NCBI RefSeq assembly: GCF_030052815.1
Contig: NC_079495.1
Coordinates: forward strand, 33,513,967-33,577,966
DNA: 64,000 nucleotides
From: Hevea brasiliensis
Taxonomy: Eukaryota; Streptophyta; Magnoliopsida; Malpighiales; Euphorbiaceae
Direction: 5' to 3'
Shown here in pieces: positions 34,725 through 47,077 of this stretch (its first letter is position 1; each line of letters begins with the position of its first letter). The notes below the pieces were generated by a model. The model had not been told where the DNA came from. It saw only the letters and a program-made list of their open reading frames with translations, and made no database searches. A program made the translations under genes and the position numbers.

Positions 34725-35418
34725 TTGAAATTCAAAAACTCATAAGGGTTTCTTATCTCATAGAATCACAAGAAAAATCCATTAGCTTCTAATTAGACTC
34801 TTAATCTTCAAAATTCAGTTTTTTTTAAGGCATAAGAAGAGTAATGGTCACTTGAAAAATTCATCTCCCCAATGAAAATTTAACTAATCATTCCAATTAC
34901 AAAAATTATTAGTAAGTCACAAGGGATCTGTCTTGCTTAGATAGATTAAAAAAAAATTACCAACTTAAAGTGCCTCTACTGTAGTAAGTGTAAGAAGAAT
35001 GAAATAATGTACTTCCAACCCCATAGGCATACCTCAATTTTCTATCTCCATTAATATAACATACACTATCCAAAGCTCAAAAGGTCTTTCGAAAAAGTTA
35101 TAATAGAGTTAAAGGATAATAATATGAAAATCAAAGAAATGGATAAAAAGTAATCAAAGCATGAGACGAGTTATCCTACAAAAGCTCAATTCACACTAAA
35201 TGGTATGCTCGTTATTTTTTTTTGACAAATATGGGAGAAGAAATTTCTGCAAATTTGATTTTTAGTGCCTCAGTATGCTTTCCTTATACTTAAGGTTTTT
35301 GTCATGTTTTAGTGTCTACTCCCAAGCTCATCCTTTTACTAGTTGTGAGGACTTTGGTATTTTACACACCTTCTACTTTTTGTATTTTTACTTCTTCTCC
35401 ATATCTTTTTCCCCTCCT

Positions 35419-35436
35419 CCCCCCCCCCCCCCCCCC
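35419..35436. repeat. Poly-C run of 18
   Basis: Eighteen consecutive C after CCCCTCCT, followed by T6. It could form an i-motif or, on the minus strand, a G-quadruplex; its length may also be unreliable in sequencing. Confidence 0.85.
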
Positions 35437-36224
35437 TTTTTTATACTCTTAGTGTGTTTTTCACTTTTACATTTTAGCTCCTCTCATAGGGTTAGGAATA
35501 ATGTTTAGGTTAAAAGGTAGGTAAATGATGTGGGTAATAAAGAAAATTCATAGGATTAATATAGGCTCAAGTTAGCTATAAGGAATTTATTTTAACTGAG
35601 GGTGGGTTAGGGCTATAATGAGGCTAGAATCAAAGAAAACTTAAATAATCTCTTAATTAAGTATACACTAGGATTTCGCTTTAATATACTAAAAAGGTCT
35701 GTTCTAGGGTTAATGAGACATGCCTTAGTTGTTTCAAGTTTCAAGAATTTTCTCTAAGCTATCAAAATTCATTTGTGACAAACTATTAACTATGGATAGG
35801 TTTAATTAGCTTTATCCTACTAAGAAGATTAAGTTTCTATAAATAAACAATCTAAATCTTTGTGTCTATTTAGTGTGTTCAGTTTATTTAAACATTGTTT
35901 ACATTTGAAATTTTTAATAATGGTTCTAGAGATAAGGATAAAACTAAAAAATTGATGTAAATGCAAGTGAAAGTAAAGCAATAAAAATATGAAAAGCAAA
36001 TGAAAGTAAAGCAATAAGAAAATAAAGAAAAGCAAAACTTTGCTATAGCCCCAAACTCATTATTAACATTTTCCTCAATGTCAATTATAGATATATGCAT
36101 GCTTGTAATTAAAAAGATAGCATACATTAAAAGTCAAAAGCAATGCATTTTTATTAATATTTGCAAAAAATGAGATGCAAAAAATAGAAGTTAGGCTATG
36201 CTACTAATGATAGGCTTTACATTC

Positions 36225-37497
36225 TTATAGGCCTTTACATTGGGTCAAAAGATCAAAAAGCGAAAGCCTAAATTTAGAAGTTTTCAGAAAAGGAGGATGG
36301 TCCACTATCTTAGTGCTCCAGAGGCATGTCCAATTTGTTGTGCAGTTCTTAGAGGTTGTTCTCAAGTATTCTAAGCCTCTGTACAAAAGTTGTCTCCATG
36401 CGCTATAAGTAGGGGAGGATAAGGTCTGTAGGTGTTGGTGTAACTGGTGAAACATGAGCTGGTGAGGACTATAGGACGGGGTCTGCCTCTTTTTGCTATT
36501 GCTCTCAAGGCTGTTGGGATGTTTTTGCCTGTTGTGGTGGATGGGATGGCTCTCCTTACTATTGTGGCCTTGCTCAGCACCAATCTCCTACCCTTCTGCA
36601 TAATCCCATTGATATGATAATGGCTACATCTATCCTTATGGTCCTTATAATGGTGTGCAACGTTACATGAGTGGGTACAAAGCCAAAGTGGATGGCAATA
36701 GCAGAATGAGGCCTTCATTGATAATGTGTCCCTTTATTTGGTGGGAGATGTGTCTGAAGTGTTGGAATAGGAAGAACCCTGTGCTGCATCTTTCGTTATT
36801 TAGCATGCACTAAAGGAAGAATAATTTTTTGGTGTTTACCACCCCTAAACTATCCCCTCTCCCTATATTGGTGTGGGCTGATAAGTGGTGGAGGTATCTC
36901 AATACTGGGTTTGTGAGGCCCAAGGATTTGGATTGGTTGGGTTGGTACTTAGGGGCATTAGGGGTTATGGTCCTCTAGAATGTGACCCCATTGCAAATGG
37001 TCATGTTTATGGGGATTTCTTGGAATCCCTCACTATTAAACCCAAAAATGGCGTTGAACTCATCCATGTTCATTGCCTGGTCTACCCCCAACAGTCTAAA
37101 CTCTATCTATCCCCTTTTTTCTCTACTTTTCAGCCAAAGGGTAGTCTTGAAACTCCCTAGAAACTCTATTGTAAGATCTCTATAGGTTAGGAATTGAAGT
37201 GTGGCAAGCCTAGTCTACCCAATATTGTCCAAATATTGATTTACTTGTGCCTTTAACCCTAATTGTTTTAACAACTTTTCATCAAAATACTTGGGGGAGA
37301 TTACCTTTCTCTTAGAGAGATGAATGCATGAAGCTTTGTGGGTGACATCACAGAATGGCCATGCCAATGCTAGCTCTTATGGGGAGTGCTTCCTCTCTTT
37401 GCAAATGGCAAGTTCTTTATCTTTTTAAGGGAGAGGGAATTGGTTCCCTTGCCCTTAACGATGATGCATACCCTATTGCTCTTTTGGTAGATGCCAT
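36225..37497 (-). pseudogene. ATHILA ORF-1-like protein, degenerate
   Basis: The minus strand starts at ATG 37497 with MASTKRAIGYASSLRAREPI, then after frameshifts EVISPKYFDEKLL-type sequence (as KVISPKYFDEKLLKQLGL), YRDLTIEFLGSFKTTLWLK, MDEFNAIFGFNSEGFQEIP and NPVLRYLHHLSAHTNIGRGD followed by SLGVVNTKKLFFL. This order matches the ATHILA ORF-1 family of plant Athila elements. Further frames (NNERCSTGFFLFQHFRHISH) extend it to about 36225, with numerous stops. It lies upstream of the 3' LTR in minus orientation, so it is the 3'-most coding part of its element; gag and pol are absent. The function of ORF-1 is not settled; an env-like role has been suggested for this position. Confidence 0.6.
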
Positions 37498-37644
37498 TAT
37501 TGAGAGAAAAATGATTTTTAGGTTAGGGTTTAGAGGGATTTGAGTAAAAGCAAAGAGAGATTAGGTGTTTTTGAGAGAGAAGAGTTGTGTTTTTAGGAGA
37601 GAAAAGGTGCATTTGCGTGTTTAAATAGGTATTAGAGTCATTAA
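37498..37644 (-). other. Upstream region of ATHILA ORF-1, cut by the B LTR
   Basis: Minus-strand leader of the ORF-1 pseudogene (CTAAACCCTAACC), ending where the B-family LTR begins at 37645. Confidence 0.4.
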
Positions 37645-38896
37645 TGTGACACCCCTTACCCGTTTACAGTGTAGCCGAGTAAGATATGTCACACAGTGTG
37701 CCGGAACACTAGATCTTAACTCATTGATATTTATCATTTTAAAATTTATTTATTTATGGGTCACTAAGTGAAACTTATGAAATTACTATCATTTACATCA
37801 TTTATTGAAATTTTAAATAAATTTGAGGTTCCGAAGATTTTTCAGAAAATCCGACAGAGTGCCGGCTAAAAATGGAGAAAACAGTTCTTCGAAACCTGTA
37901 AAAAACACTTCCAAATATTTTTCCAATCATTCTCAACTCCAAATAATCAATATCATCTCAACATTTCTCAATAATTTCTCAACAGTTTTCATTCATTCAA
38001 TTCATATCATATATAATTCAATTCGAACTCAAATTTATGAAGATAATACTTAATTTCATTAATTTACAATACAAAATAATACAAGTGTTTATAATTTACA
38101 TGATAACATGAAGATCTAAATACAAAATACAATTTACAAAAGTACAAAAGAGAATCCAAGTGCCCTACCAAAATACACTATACATAAGAGGTGACACAGG
38201 ACACTGGTAGATCTGACTCTCACCTAGTCTGGGGTCTACAGGGCTCATGCTCCGTATCTCCTGTACCTACGCGTGGCAAAAGCAACGCGCTAAACAATAC
38301 TGCTTAGTGGTGCCAATAACAAAATAAAAATAACTAAAATGAAATAAACATGCAGAGTGTATGCTGACATTTTATACAGACTGAATTTCTAGCAATTATT
38401 TACAGTAATTTGATACTTGTTATTTTAATTATTTAATTAAAATTTGGTAAGATTTATTTTGATTACCCAAGTAACCTATACTAGTCGACTGGACTGGATA
38501 AATGGGTAAACTGACACTGGGTACCGAGTACCTCAGGCCGTCACACCATCGGTCACAATGTATCTCCCGGTGTACAACGGAATAACTAATGAGCTGTAAT
38601 AATTATTAGGCATGAAACCAAGTATAGTAATCTCAATCAAAATAGCCCAAGGCTATTATATCGCAGAATAGCATGAAAATCCATAAAACATAGAATGGCA
38701 TGAAGCCATATACAGTACTACTAACAGAACCCTCTTGGCATGCTAACCTATCCAAACCAATCTTACTAGGTGTACTAGGGCATATTACAAAGCTTTTAAT
38801 TGAATATTTGTGTTTAACATATAAGATTACTATTTATTTTATTATTCAAGTCAAAATATTGACTTTCTCATACATAATAGTTACATAAGTTCTAAT

Positions 38897-38901
38897 CACA
38901 T
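38897..38901. repeat. Probable target-site duplication CACAT (left)
   Basis: CACAT is repeated at 41026-41030, where B-LTR homology resumes. The insert ends do not show clean TG...CA, so the exact duplication is uncertain. Confidence 0.6.
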
Positions 38902-41025
38902 GAAATTACTGAAGGAGCGGAAGCATGAAAAACACAAGTTTATATCATTGAATTCAAAAATTTTTCACCTAGGGTCACATACATCATGCAAGATTCATTT
39001 TTATCTATTTGATTTTAATGATAAACAACATATTAAAACTCTTTTAATATGTCTTTGGATCTGTATTTGCCATTTAAGATTTTAGAATTAATCAGATTAA
39101 TTTTAGAACCCTAGATTAGATCAAGAACAAGTGCACTAACCTCTTGATGCACTGCAGTGTGTTTGGCACCTTCGGGATGCGTCTTTAGGACACCAGATGT
39201 TGTCCCTCTAGCTTGTCCACACCAAGATCACCTATGGCAGCCCTTGAACTGCTTCTAAAGCTTTTTCTATTAATTAGAAAATCAAGTTTTGTCTTTTAAG
39301 AGATTAAAGATATAAATAGGACACTAAAAATAATTTCTAGTATTTTTAATTCAAGAGATTGTTTGCTAATCTCTTGGAATTGATGAGAGATGAAGAAGAA
39401 GAGAGAATGGGAGCCTCAAGGGTGGTGGCACAAAGGGAGTCAGCAGCTTGTCTCATTTATTCTTTCATAACAACACTTATGTAGTTAGGTCATCACTTAA
39501 AGCCCTTGCCACATGTCACCTTCTGATTGATTCTAGGTTTAATTGATCCAATCACATTATGCCAAGTGTCAAACCTATATTTAATCTTAATTTCAATCAT
39601 CTTACATGATTAAAAGACATTTGGCAAGCTTATGTGTAGTGCCATGTGTCACCATCTCATGGTGCCACATGTCACCCTGTGAAATGACCAAAATACCCTT
39701 GTGTCTTAATTTTGAGTTCTCAACCCAAAATAATTATTTCTCTTCTTCTAATCAATTTATATCAAATATAAATTAATTAATTAATCTTTATTAATTAATT
39801 TCTCATTAATTAAATTCATATTTAAACACTTTAAATATAAATTTAACTTATACTATACATTCAATAACCTAGATTTGGTTTCAAGTCATGCTAGGGACTT
39901 TGCAATCTAATTGCAAATCAAACCTATTTAATTAATCAATTAAACTCTTTAATTAATTAATTAAATCATATTTAATTTGGTGATTACTTGTGTATGTGTG
40001 TGAGATACTAGGCTCATCACTAATTGGCAATGAGATATGATATCAACTCTTAATATCATCAGAACTCTTTCTTATCATAAATGATTTCTCTAAACCATTT
40101 TATGCACCTCATAGACCATGGTTAACACCTAGCATAGCATGCCATGGCCACCCAATCAGTAATAAGGTTTACCTTAAATGAACCTATAATCATATGTTAC
40201 CATGCACTAGAATCTCTCTGTTACAAAATTCCAACTCAAGCTGGAGTCATGGTTTATGTCAAACTCCATTTGCTATGAATATTATGTTCTCTTTTAATTT
40301 CAGTTCTTGATTAAAAGATTTTTCTCATTAGAAACTCTTTTCTGATTAAATCTTTCTGTCCTGGCCAGGAACTTGAAACATCAAGAACAATTAAATGAAC
40401 ATAGGATTTTATCCCTATTTACTTAGAGGAACAGATTCCATCTTGATCAACACCTACCTCCATATATAACTAATAGGAGCCAACACATGCCCATATACCC
40501 ATACACAGTACAAGTATGAAAGTAGTATCAAACTCAAACCACCTATATACAAGATAATTGTGCTATCTCAGGTCTAAAGATTATATGCACTGATATGATT
40601 TATGACAATACATTAACAAGAGTAAACTCCATGTGCTTGTCATAAGTGTCACTGGTTCGGCCTACTTATCATGTATAAGTGCCTATCATGTTTGTTATAT
40701 GGCATGAGACTTACAATTCCATCTTATTTATATCTCATATAAATAACTTGGAAATAAACATGAATACAATCTTACTGGATAAGTTATGTCCTTATTGTGA
40801 AGTATCCTCGATTATGAACCTATTTGTGATACTTTGTGCTAGAAATACTGTCACTCATATTCTTAACAACTTAAGAATAGAATTTCTAACAAAATATCAA
40901 TGAACCTTTTCTATTACACATAAATATATTATGTAAACGGAAAAGTAGAAATACATTTTATTAATAAAAACATTTACAAGATACATACTAAATGATATGC
41001 TCTAGGGCATACTACTAAAAATTAC
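38902..41025 (-). mobile_element. Probable solo copia-type LTR nested in the B LTR
   Basis: A 2.1-kb block absent from both other B LTRs. Read on the minus strand it begins TTTTTAGTAGTATGCCCTAG and ends near GCTTCCGCTCCTTCAGTAAT, with repeated GTGACACATGGC-type motifs and AT-rich polyadenylation-like tracts; the start phrase is familiar from plant copia LTRs. No internal coding sequence, so a solo LTR is the simplest reading. A different non-autonomous element cannot be excluded. Confidence 0.55.
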
Positions 41026-42400
41026 CACATTTTGGTTCACAAAAGTGTTGGCATTGGTTGCCAATCAATGCTTAAAACTAATAGGAAATAAGTTAAAAAT
41101 TTTAGTTTTGGGTGCTAGAGTTTACTGTTCTATTAGGCAATTCTACAGTGAGAATTTTGCCAAATGTTCTAAATCAAAGTTGTTCCTTTATATGTCTTCT
41201 TTAATTCCCTTTTTGAATCACTTCATTTGGAGTTTTGTAGCTCAAGTTATGGCCATTGTACCATAATTGGCCAGATTACCTTTTTACCCAGAATTTCTGG
41301 GCAGTCCTGGTTCTGCCAGATTTGGTAGCTCAAATTTGGCTAGCGATTTCATTTGGTTAAGTCTAGAATTTAAGTTTGTGTTCTACATGAAAGTTGTCCT
41401 AAATTGTCTAAGCTTTTCATTGATATAAATTGCAGGTCAATTGGACCTTTCTACACTGAGTTATGGCCAAATGAGTGAACACTATTTATTTAGTCATTTT
41501 ACCCAGGCAGAATGTGTGTTACCCGGATTTGGTCAATTTTTAGGTCAGTCTATTGTGATTTTCTGGGTAGGGTTTCTTCATCAAAGTTGTGCCATTATGT
41601 ATCTAATTTCATATCCATTTAGCTCTGTACCAATTGAACCTACATAACTCAAGTTACAGCTGCCCAAACCTGCTGGACTCATATCCAGCCCTGCAGGTCA
41701 CTAAAGGCAGCATATCTAACCTCAATTCCATTGGCACAAATAACTTCAATTCCTCATCAAATATAGCCAAATAGTCACTAATTGACCATTACAACATTAA
41801 TTTGTGTTCACTTGTAGTAACCCCCAAGTTTTGAGTTTCAAAACCCTAAATCTAATTGACTAAAGTCTTCAATTCATGCAATTGCCATACAAATTACATG
41901 ATTTTTCAATTTCAACTCCATCATACACATCATTGGCATTATTAGATATGTTAATTCCCATCAAACTCATCACTCCTTAAAATCCATCATGGCTGCCAAA
42001 AATTTTATTGTCCTCTAACATGTTTATTTTTGTCCAAATTTCACATATCCTAACTCACTTCATCATCCTAACAAGAAATTTAAAGAGAGAGAGAAAGAAT
42101 TGGTCACTAACCTCTATGTAAGCCAAATCCAAGCTTGAAAAATCTCTTTATTTCCTTTCCTTTTTGCTGCCTTTAACTTGCTCAAGATGTAAAATTAAGT
42201 TTTAATGAAAAGAGGAAGAGGTCTTATGGTGTAATTTAGTGGGAAATCAAGCTTGGTTGGAGGGACAACAATGGTGGATGTAAAGGGGTGGTTCGGCCAG
42301 CAGAAGAAGAAAGACAATTCTAATTTTTTTTTCTTAATTCTTATCTCTTTTATTTGTTTTAAGAAGACTTGCTAAATGGTGATTGGTGGGAGGGTTTTAA

Positions 42401-42421
42401 ATGACATCATTATGATGTCAT
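42401..42421. promoter_or_regulatory. Perfect palindrome in minus-strand B LTR
   Basis: ATGACATCAT, central T, ATGATGTCAT. Same position within the LTR as at 8520, with 10-bp arms conserved although flanks differ. Confidence 0.5.
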
Positions 42422-42768
42422 AATTAGGCATTTTATTCATTTTTCTTCTTTCTTTCATTTCTAATCACTTCTAATTAATTTTTTATCAACATTAATTCAT
42501 ATTTTATGTCATATAATTTACCCACTTAAATGGACAAGTTGGTCAAAAATCGTCTCTGAAGACGAAATGACCAAAATGCCCTCCGTTTGGCTTAACGAGC
42601 TAAAATTGTATGTACCGATTGATTTAATTTTCCTTGTGTTTTCTTAGCATTTTATTGTCATCGAAGCCCCAATAATCCTTCTCTGAAATCCCAAAAATTA
42701 TTTCACAGAGTTTTCCCCAGGTCTAGGGTTGCTAACAACCTTCACCGTCACTTCCCGTTAGGGTCACT

Positions 42769-45700
42769 TGTCACACCCTGCGCTTTCGTAAAATGTAACA
42801 TGATCCCGTAGTATACCTAATGAATTACCGTACTTCTCCTACCGGTAACCCATTAAATGCACTACAAGGGATTTTAAATAATTTCTTACTTCATTTTAAA
42901 GTGGTGAGCACTTTTGACAGGTATTAAAACTTTTTAATCGAAGTTAAATCACATATTAGGTCTGAAATAGCTACAAATTTTATAAAAATTTTGGTAGAGT
43001 GCCGTCTGTATTTTGAGCAAAACAATTCTTCAAAAACTTGTAGAAAACACTTCCAATATATTTGTTTCAGTCCCAAACTCCAATATGGCTCAACACAAAT
43101 CAATTTTCTCAAACATAAGTCAAACTCAATTCAACATCACTTTCAATAGTTTCAAAAATAGAATGCAAAATAACTAAGTATTTCAAAGCTGAGATAAGAA
43201 AATTATAGTACAACATTTTTATAGGCCAAAATAATTTATAACTTTAGTTTACAACTGCTCAAGACCAAGTACAATATATACATACAGTGCACATACATTA
43301 CAACAAAAATTATAAAAAGGTGGTATACTCAATATACCCGGCAAAATCCCAAAGTGTAGCACAAGTAGCCTACTCTGCTGCTCTGTCTGTCTGTCTACCT
43401 GTGACAGCAATGTAAAAGCTATCGCTGAGTAAAATTTACTCAGTAGTGCATAATAACAATTCAAAATGTAGTATATAAAACTTTTATTGATAATTTACAA
43501 TTCAAATAATTTACAATTTTCGAAGCTCATATAACACAAATTTGATCAAATAATTGAATAACACAGTATTGCCAATCAATAACATAACTTAGGTCATGAC
43601 ACAAACTTTTCCGAACATGCCGTGTTGTACACCACGACAAGACAAACTCACCCCACTAATCGAAATCAATGAGGGAGGTGGCTAGCTAGCTAATGAGAAC
43701 TCATCCATACTCACCTCAGACTGGCAAGTCAAAGAGGGAGGAATATAGTCATACTCACCCCATAAATGGAGGAGGAATATAGTGTACCTATTAGAGCACT
43801 TGCAGGCATTATGTATCACCGTCCCTGCAAGCTCCTGGGCGAAGAGTCACGCTTCGCCACAGTTCACGCGTGAGAGTTCCCAGGAATCGAAGGCGTTACG
43901 TATCGCCGTCCCTACTTTGCTCTGATACCACTAAACACATTTTATCTCAAAATTTCCATTTACAAAGTAGGCAACACAATAATTCTCAAATAAAATTCCC
44001 AAAGCCAAAACAATAAAAAATTATTCATAACTAATTTCTCCAAATAAAGTTTCTAGTAAAAGTAGTGAACATAAAAAGTATTGTGCACAGACCTGATTTG
44101 AATCGCCTCTAGGCCTTGACTCAATGTTCCTTATGCTTTTCAATATCCTTTTCAACTGAAACATACAATTTAAAGTGTTTTAGTACTCAGTTAAATTATT
44201 TCTAACAATAAAATCCAATATCTAAATTTTCTTAGTACTATTCCCTTCAATTCATCTCATTAGTCAACCTATAATGTTGATCATTAACACACACTAGGTG
44301 AATTAATTTTAATGTTCCCAATTTGTCACATTTTATAGTCTCTAAGTGTTGGTATATGTTACCAATTTCATTTTAAAGCGTATTGCATTTTATTGTCATT
44401 TTCTAGATTTCATAGCCAATGTTTACTGTCGATTGGACCAGGCTACAGTGTAAATTTAACAGATTTCTCTTCATTAAATTGTTTCTCATTGTTTCTTCTT
44501 TAATTTCCTTCTTGAATCACTCCATTTGGAGTTGTATAGCTCAAGTTATGATTAATTAACCATGACTAGGTCAAATCTAAGTTTTAGTTTCCTTTTTAGG
44601 CATTTTCGGTTACGATTTTACTAATTTATTTGGACTGTTTGTAATCACATTGAGGTCTTGCATTCTTCATAAGTATTGTTGCCCTATGTCTTAGGGATAA
44701 CCAAAAATTTTGCTTACCATTTTTCAAGTCTTATAGAAATCTTTATAGATAAATTGTTAACCTGGACTCAAAGGTCCTATATTGTCATGATCCTCAATTA
44801 GGTCAATGGCTTTGACCTTAAATTCTGACCTTATACATTTATAATTTAAGGAAATTGTCTAAAACAATGTTTTAAGTCTCTTTCTTAGCTTTTCAGATTG
44901 GTATGGCTCATTTAAATTGGACACTTTTGGTAGGAGATATGCTTATTTGAATTTTCTAGATTTTATGATCAAATGTGCTAATTCCAGATTTAGTGTGCCA
45001 ACTTAATCAAGTTAATTGACCTAGTTCCCTTGATTTTTGGGTTTTGGTCAAATAACCAATATTGTAGATCTATGTCTTATTGAAGGACTGATTTCATGTC
45101 ATTTGGAGTTCTATGGACCAAGTTATGGTCATTTTACTAATGCTGGTCAAGTTGCACTTATATTGCAAAGTTTAGGTCATTTTTAGGTCAAAGTCAATTC
45201 GGCCAGTTTTTGTAATCCAACTTGTGCAAGCATTTTGACTTAGTTCTAGTCATTTTTGGGCTTTGGTGTCTCCATAAGAGTTGTAGCTCTATGTCTAAGC
45301 TTTCCATGGTATAAATTTCAGGTCATTTGGACCTGTTTTGAGTGAGTTTGGCCAAAATACTGACTGCTGTTCAAATGATCAATTTTCAGGTTTGCAATGT
45401 CACCAATCCGGATTTGGTTAATTTTCATGTCACTTTCTGGATAGAATTTAGCTAGGCTTCCAACATAAAAGTTGCCACATTTTGTGCCTAGTTTCACCTC
45501 CAATTGGCCTCATACCAATTGGAGTCAAAAAAATTCCATTTATAGCCTAAAACACATACTGCTCTTAACACATTTTTAAAGCACCAAACCAATCACTCAT
45601 TCAACTAGTTATAACTTCATTCCCAAACCAAATTCTGCATTTGTATCATGCCACAACCATTTATCACTTTATATTATAGTCACTTCGGGCAGAATATAAT

Positions 45701-47060
45701 GACCTTAAATACACCAAATACAAATCCTAATTTACAAAGTCCATTTATAACAATTTATATACACATAACACTCCTAACCATTACATATAACTTCCATCAT
45801 CAATTATACATACTGCCCCTACATCATCACCACCAGAATTCATCAATAATTTTCATCAATTTAAACATAAAATCATGAGTTTACAAGCTACCAACCATGG
45901 CAGTTTACTAAGGTAATTAATTCCCCTTTCAAACCCCTAAATTCAACACTAACATTAATATACACATACAATTAACTTGTTAATATTTCTAATCACTTCA
46001 TTCAACATCAATTCCCACTAATTTAATGTGAGAATAAATCAAACCTCTTTCATCACCATGGCTACCAAATTCATGGTGAACCAAAACTCAAGCATTTACT
46101 CAAAATCTCTTAACCATTTAACTTGTCTCAAACTTAACACAACTTTAACTTAAGGAAACTTAAAGAAACTAGCACTAACCTTTTTATGGAGCTTGATCAA
46201 ACCTCCACTAATCCTTTCCTTTTTGCTCCCTACAATCTACCCAAGGTGTGTAGAGCAACTTTAATGGAGAAACTTAGAAGAAATGAGGGCTTGATGATGG
46301 TGGAGTGAAGCTCCTTGCATGGCCATCCATGGTGGTTTCTATGGGAGAATTTTCAATCGGCCAAGAATGGAATTGAGAGGAAGAAGAAGGTGTTTTGGCT
46401 GCCCACTTTTCCACTTAGGTTTATATAATCCCATAGTGCTCCACTAAGGTGGATTAAAGATTTAATTAATCCAAGTCCCTTAATTTGCAATTTTGCCACC
46501 ATTCTTTCACTATTTATTTTATATACCCAATTTCTTATTTTCATGGTATTTTTAAAATTTAATACTACTTATTTTTCATAGACATTCAGGTCAAAAGTCA
46601 ACTCTAGGTGTCACTTGACCAAAATGCCCCTCTTCGGGTTATATTTCGAATTTTTTGGTGCTACCAATTTACTCCTTGTACGACCGATTTCTTTAATTTT
46701 CGTTTTTATTTGCATTGACTTACTAATTTTTCTTTGATATTTTCAATGTTACACTTCAATAGATGTTTATTTAAGTCTTAAAAATATTTCTCAGGATTCC
46801 TCGCAGTCCAGGGCTAGTCAACGGTCCACGCTGCAACTTCCCAGTGCGGTCACCCATCGCTACGATTTTTGGCTCATTTAACTTAGTTACATTTCATTAC
46901 TATTATTTTTCTGTTATTTTTCTTGTATTTTCCTCTATTGTATTTCATTATTTCATATCTCCTTACTAATATTTAAGTATAATTCCAGGTAATCTAGCTG
47001 TCCTGACAGGCATTGGTCGTCTGAACAGTAGAACGCACTACCGAATATAGGGGTGTTACA
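42769..47060 (-). repeat. A-family 3' LTR, minus orientation
   Basis: Plus-strand ends are TGTCACACCC (42769) and GGGTGTTACA (47060), so the minus-strand LTR reads TGTAACACCCC...GGGTGTGACA. It is 4,292 bp, about 690 bp longer than the A solo LTR. The extra length comes from additional ~200-bp subrepeats (44480-45300) and a GC-rich insert (43805-43930). Polypurine tract and chromodomain sequence follow at 47061, which makes this a 3' LTR. It interrupts the B LTR on its left. All open frames inside it are short and unrelated to known domains. Confidence 0.87.
43805..43930 (-). other. GC-rich structured segment with a primer-binding-site copy inside the A LTR
   Basis: Replaces about 95 bp of ordinary LTR sequence found in the other A LTR. 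On the minus strand it starts with TGGTATCAGAGC (43930-43919), the tRNA primer-site sequence, followed by a B-box-like CTTCGATTCC. It holds nested inverted repeats TCCTGGG/CCCAGGA (43833-43839, 43879-43885) and GGCGAAG/CTTCGCC (43838-43844, 43852-43858), the palindrome TCACGCGTGA (43864-43873), and a 22-bp direct repeat (43805-43826 and 43892-43913) whose three differences are all at CpG. It may be a retroelement leader fragment or a tRNA-like/SINE-like piece; neither is proven. Confidence 0.5.
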
Positions 47061-47077
47061 ATTCTCCTCCCCTTAAA
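47061..47077 (-). other. Polypurine tract of the A-family element
   Basis: The minus strand reads TTTAAGGGGAGGAGAAT directly before the 3' LTR start, equivalent to the D tract at 56658-56670. Confidence 0.8.

Larger units (their letters stand above)
34685..36224 (-). other. ATHILA-like 3' non-coding spacer
   Basis: Between the ORF-1-like pseudogene and the 3' LTR. It holds an 8-bp-arm hairpin (TTTGCTTG...CAAGCAAA, 34705-34724) next to the LTR, an 18-base C run at 35419-35436 and T-rich tracts. A long 3' spacer is usual for Athila elements. Short plus-strand frames here, including a proline-rich one over the C run, are not genes. Confidence 0.5.
37645..42768 (-). mobile_element. B-family LTR, minus orientation, 5' end truncated, carrying a copia-type insertion
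   Basis: Plus-strand left end TGTGACACCCCTTACC is the reverse complement of the B LTR terminus. The LTR runs through palindrome 42401-42421 to 42768, where it stops at GTTAGGGTCACT, roughly 190 bp short of the expected LTR start, and the A-type LTR begins. Without the 2.1-kb insertion at 38902-41030 it is about 2,995 bp, consistent with the other B LTRs. It interrupts ATHILA-like sequence on the left (possible TSD ATTAA at 37640-37644, unpaired). Confidence 0.87.

Noticed and set aside
35275..35508. Proline-rich 77-codon frame
   Set aside because: Its proline run is the translation of the poly-C tract; the rest has no similarity to known proteins.
43919..43930. tRNA gene at the primer-site-like sequence
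   Set aside because: Only the 12-base primer-site string and a B-box-like motif are present; no cloverleaf with acceptor stem could be drawn by eye.
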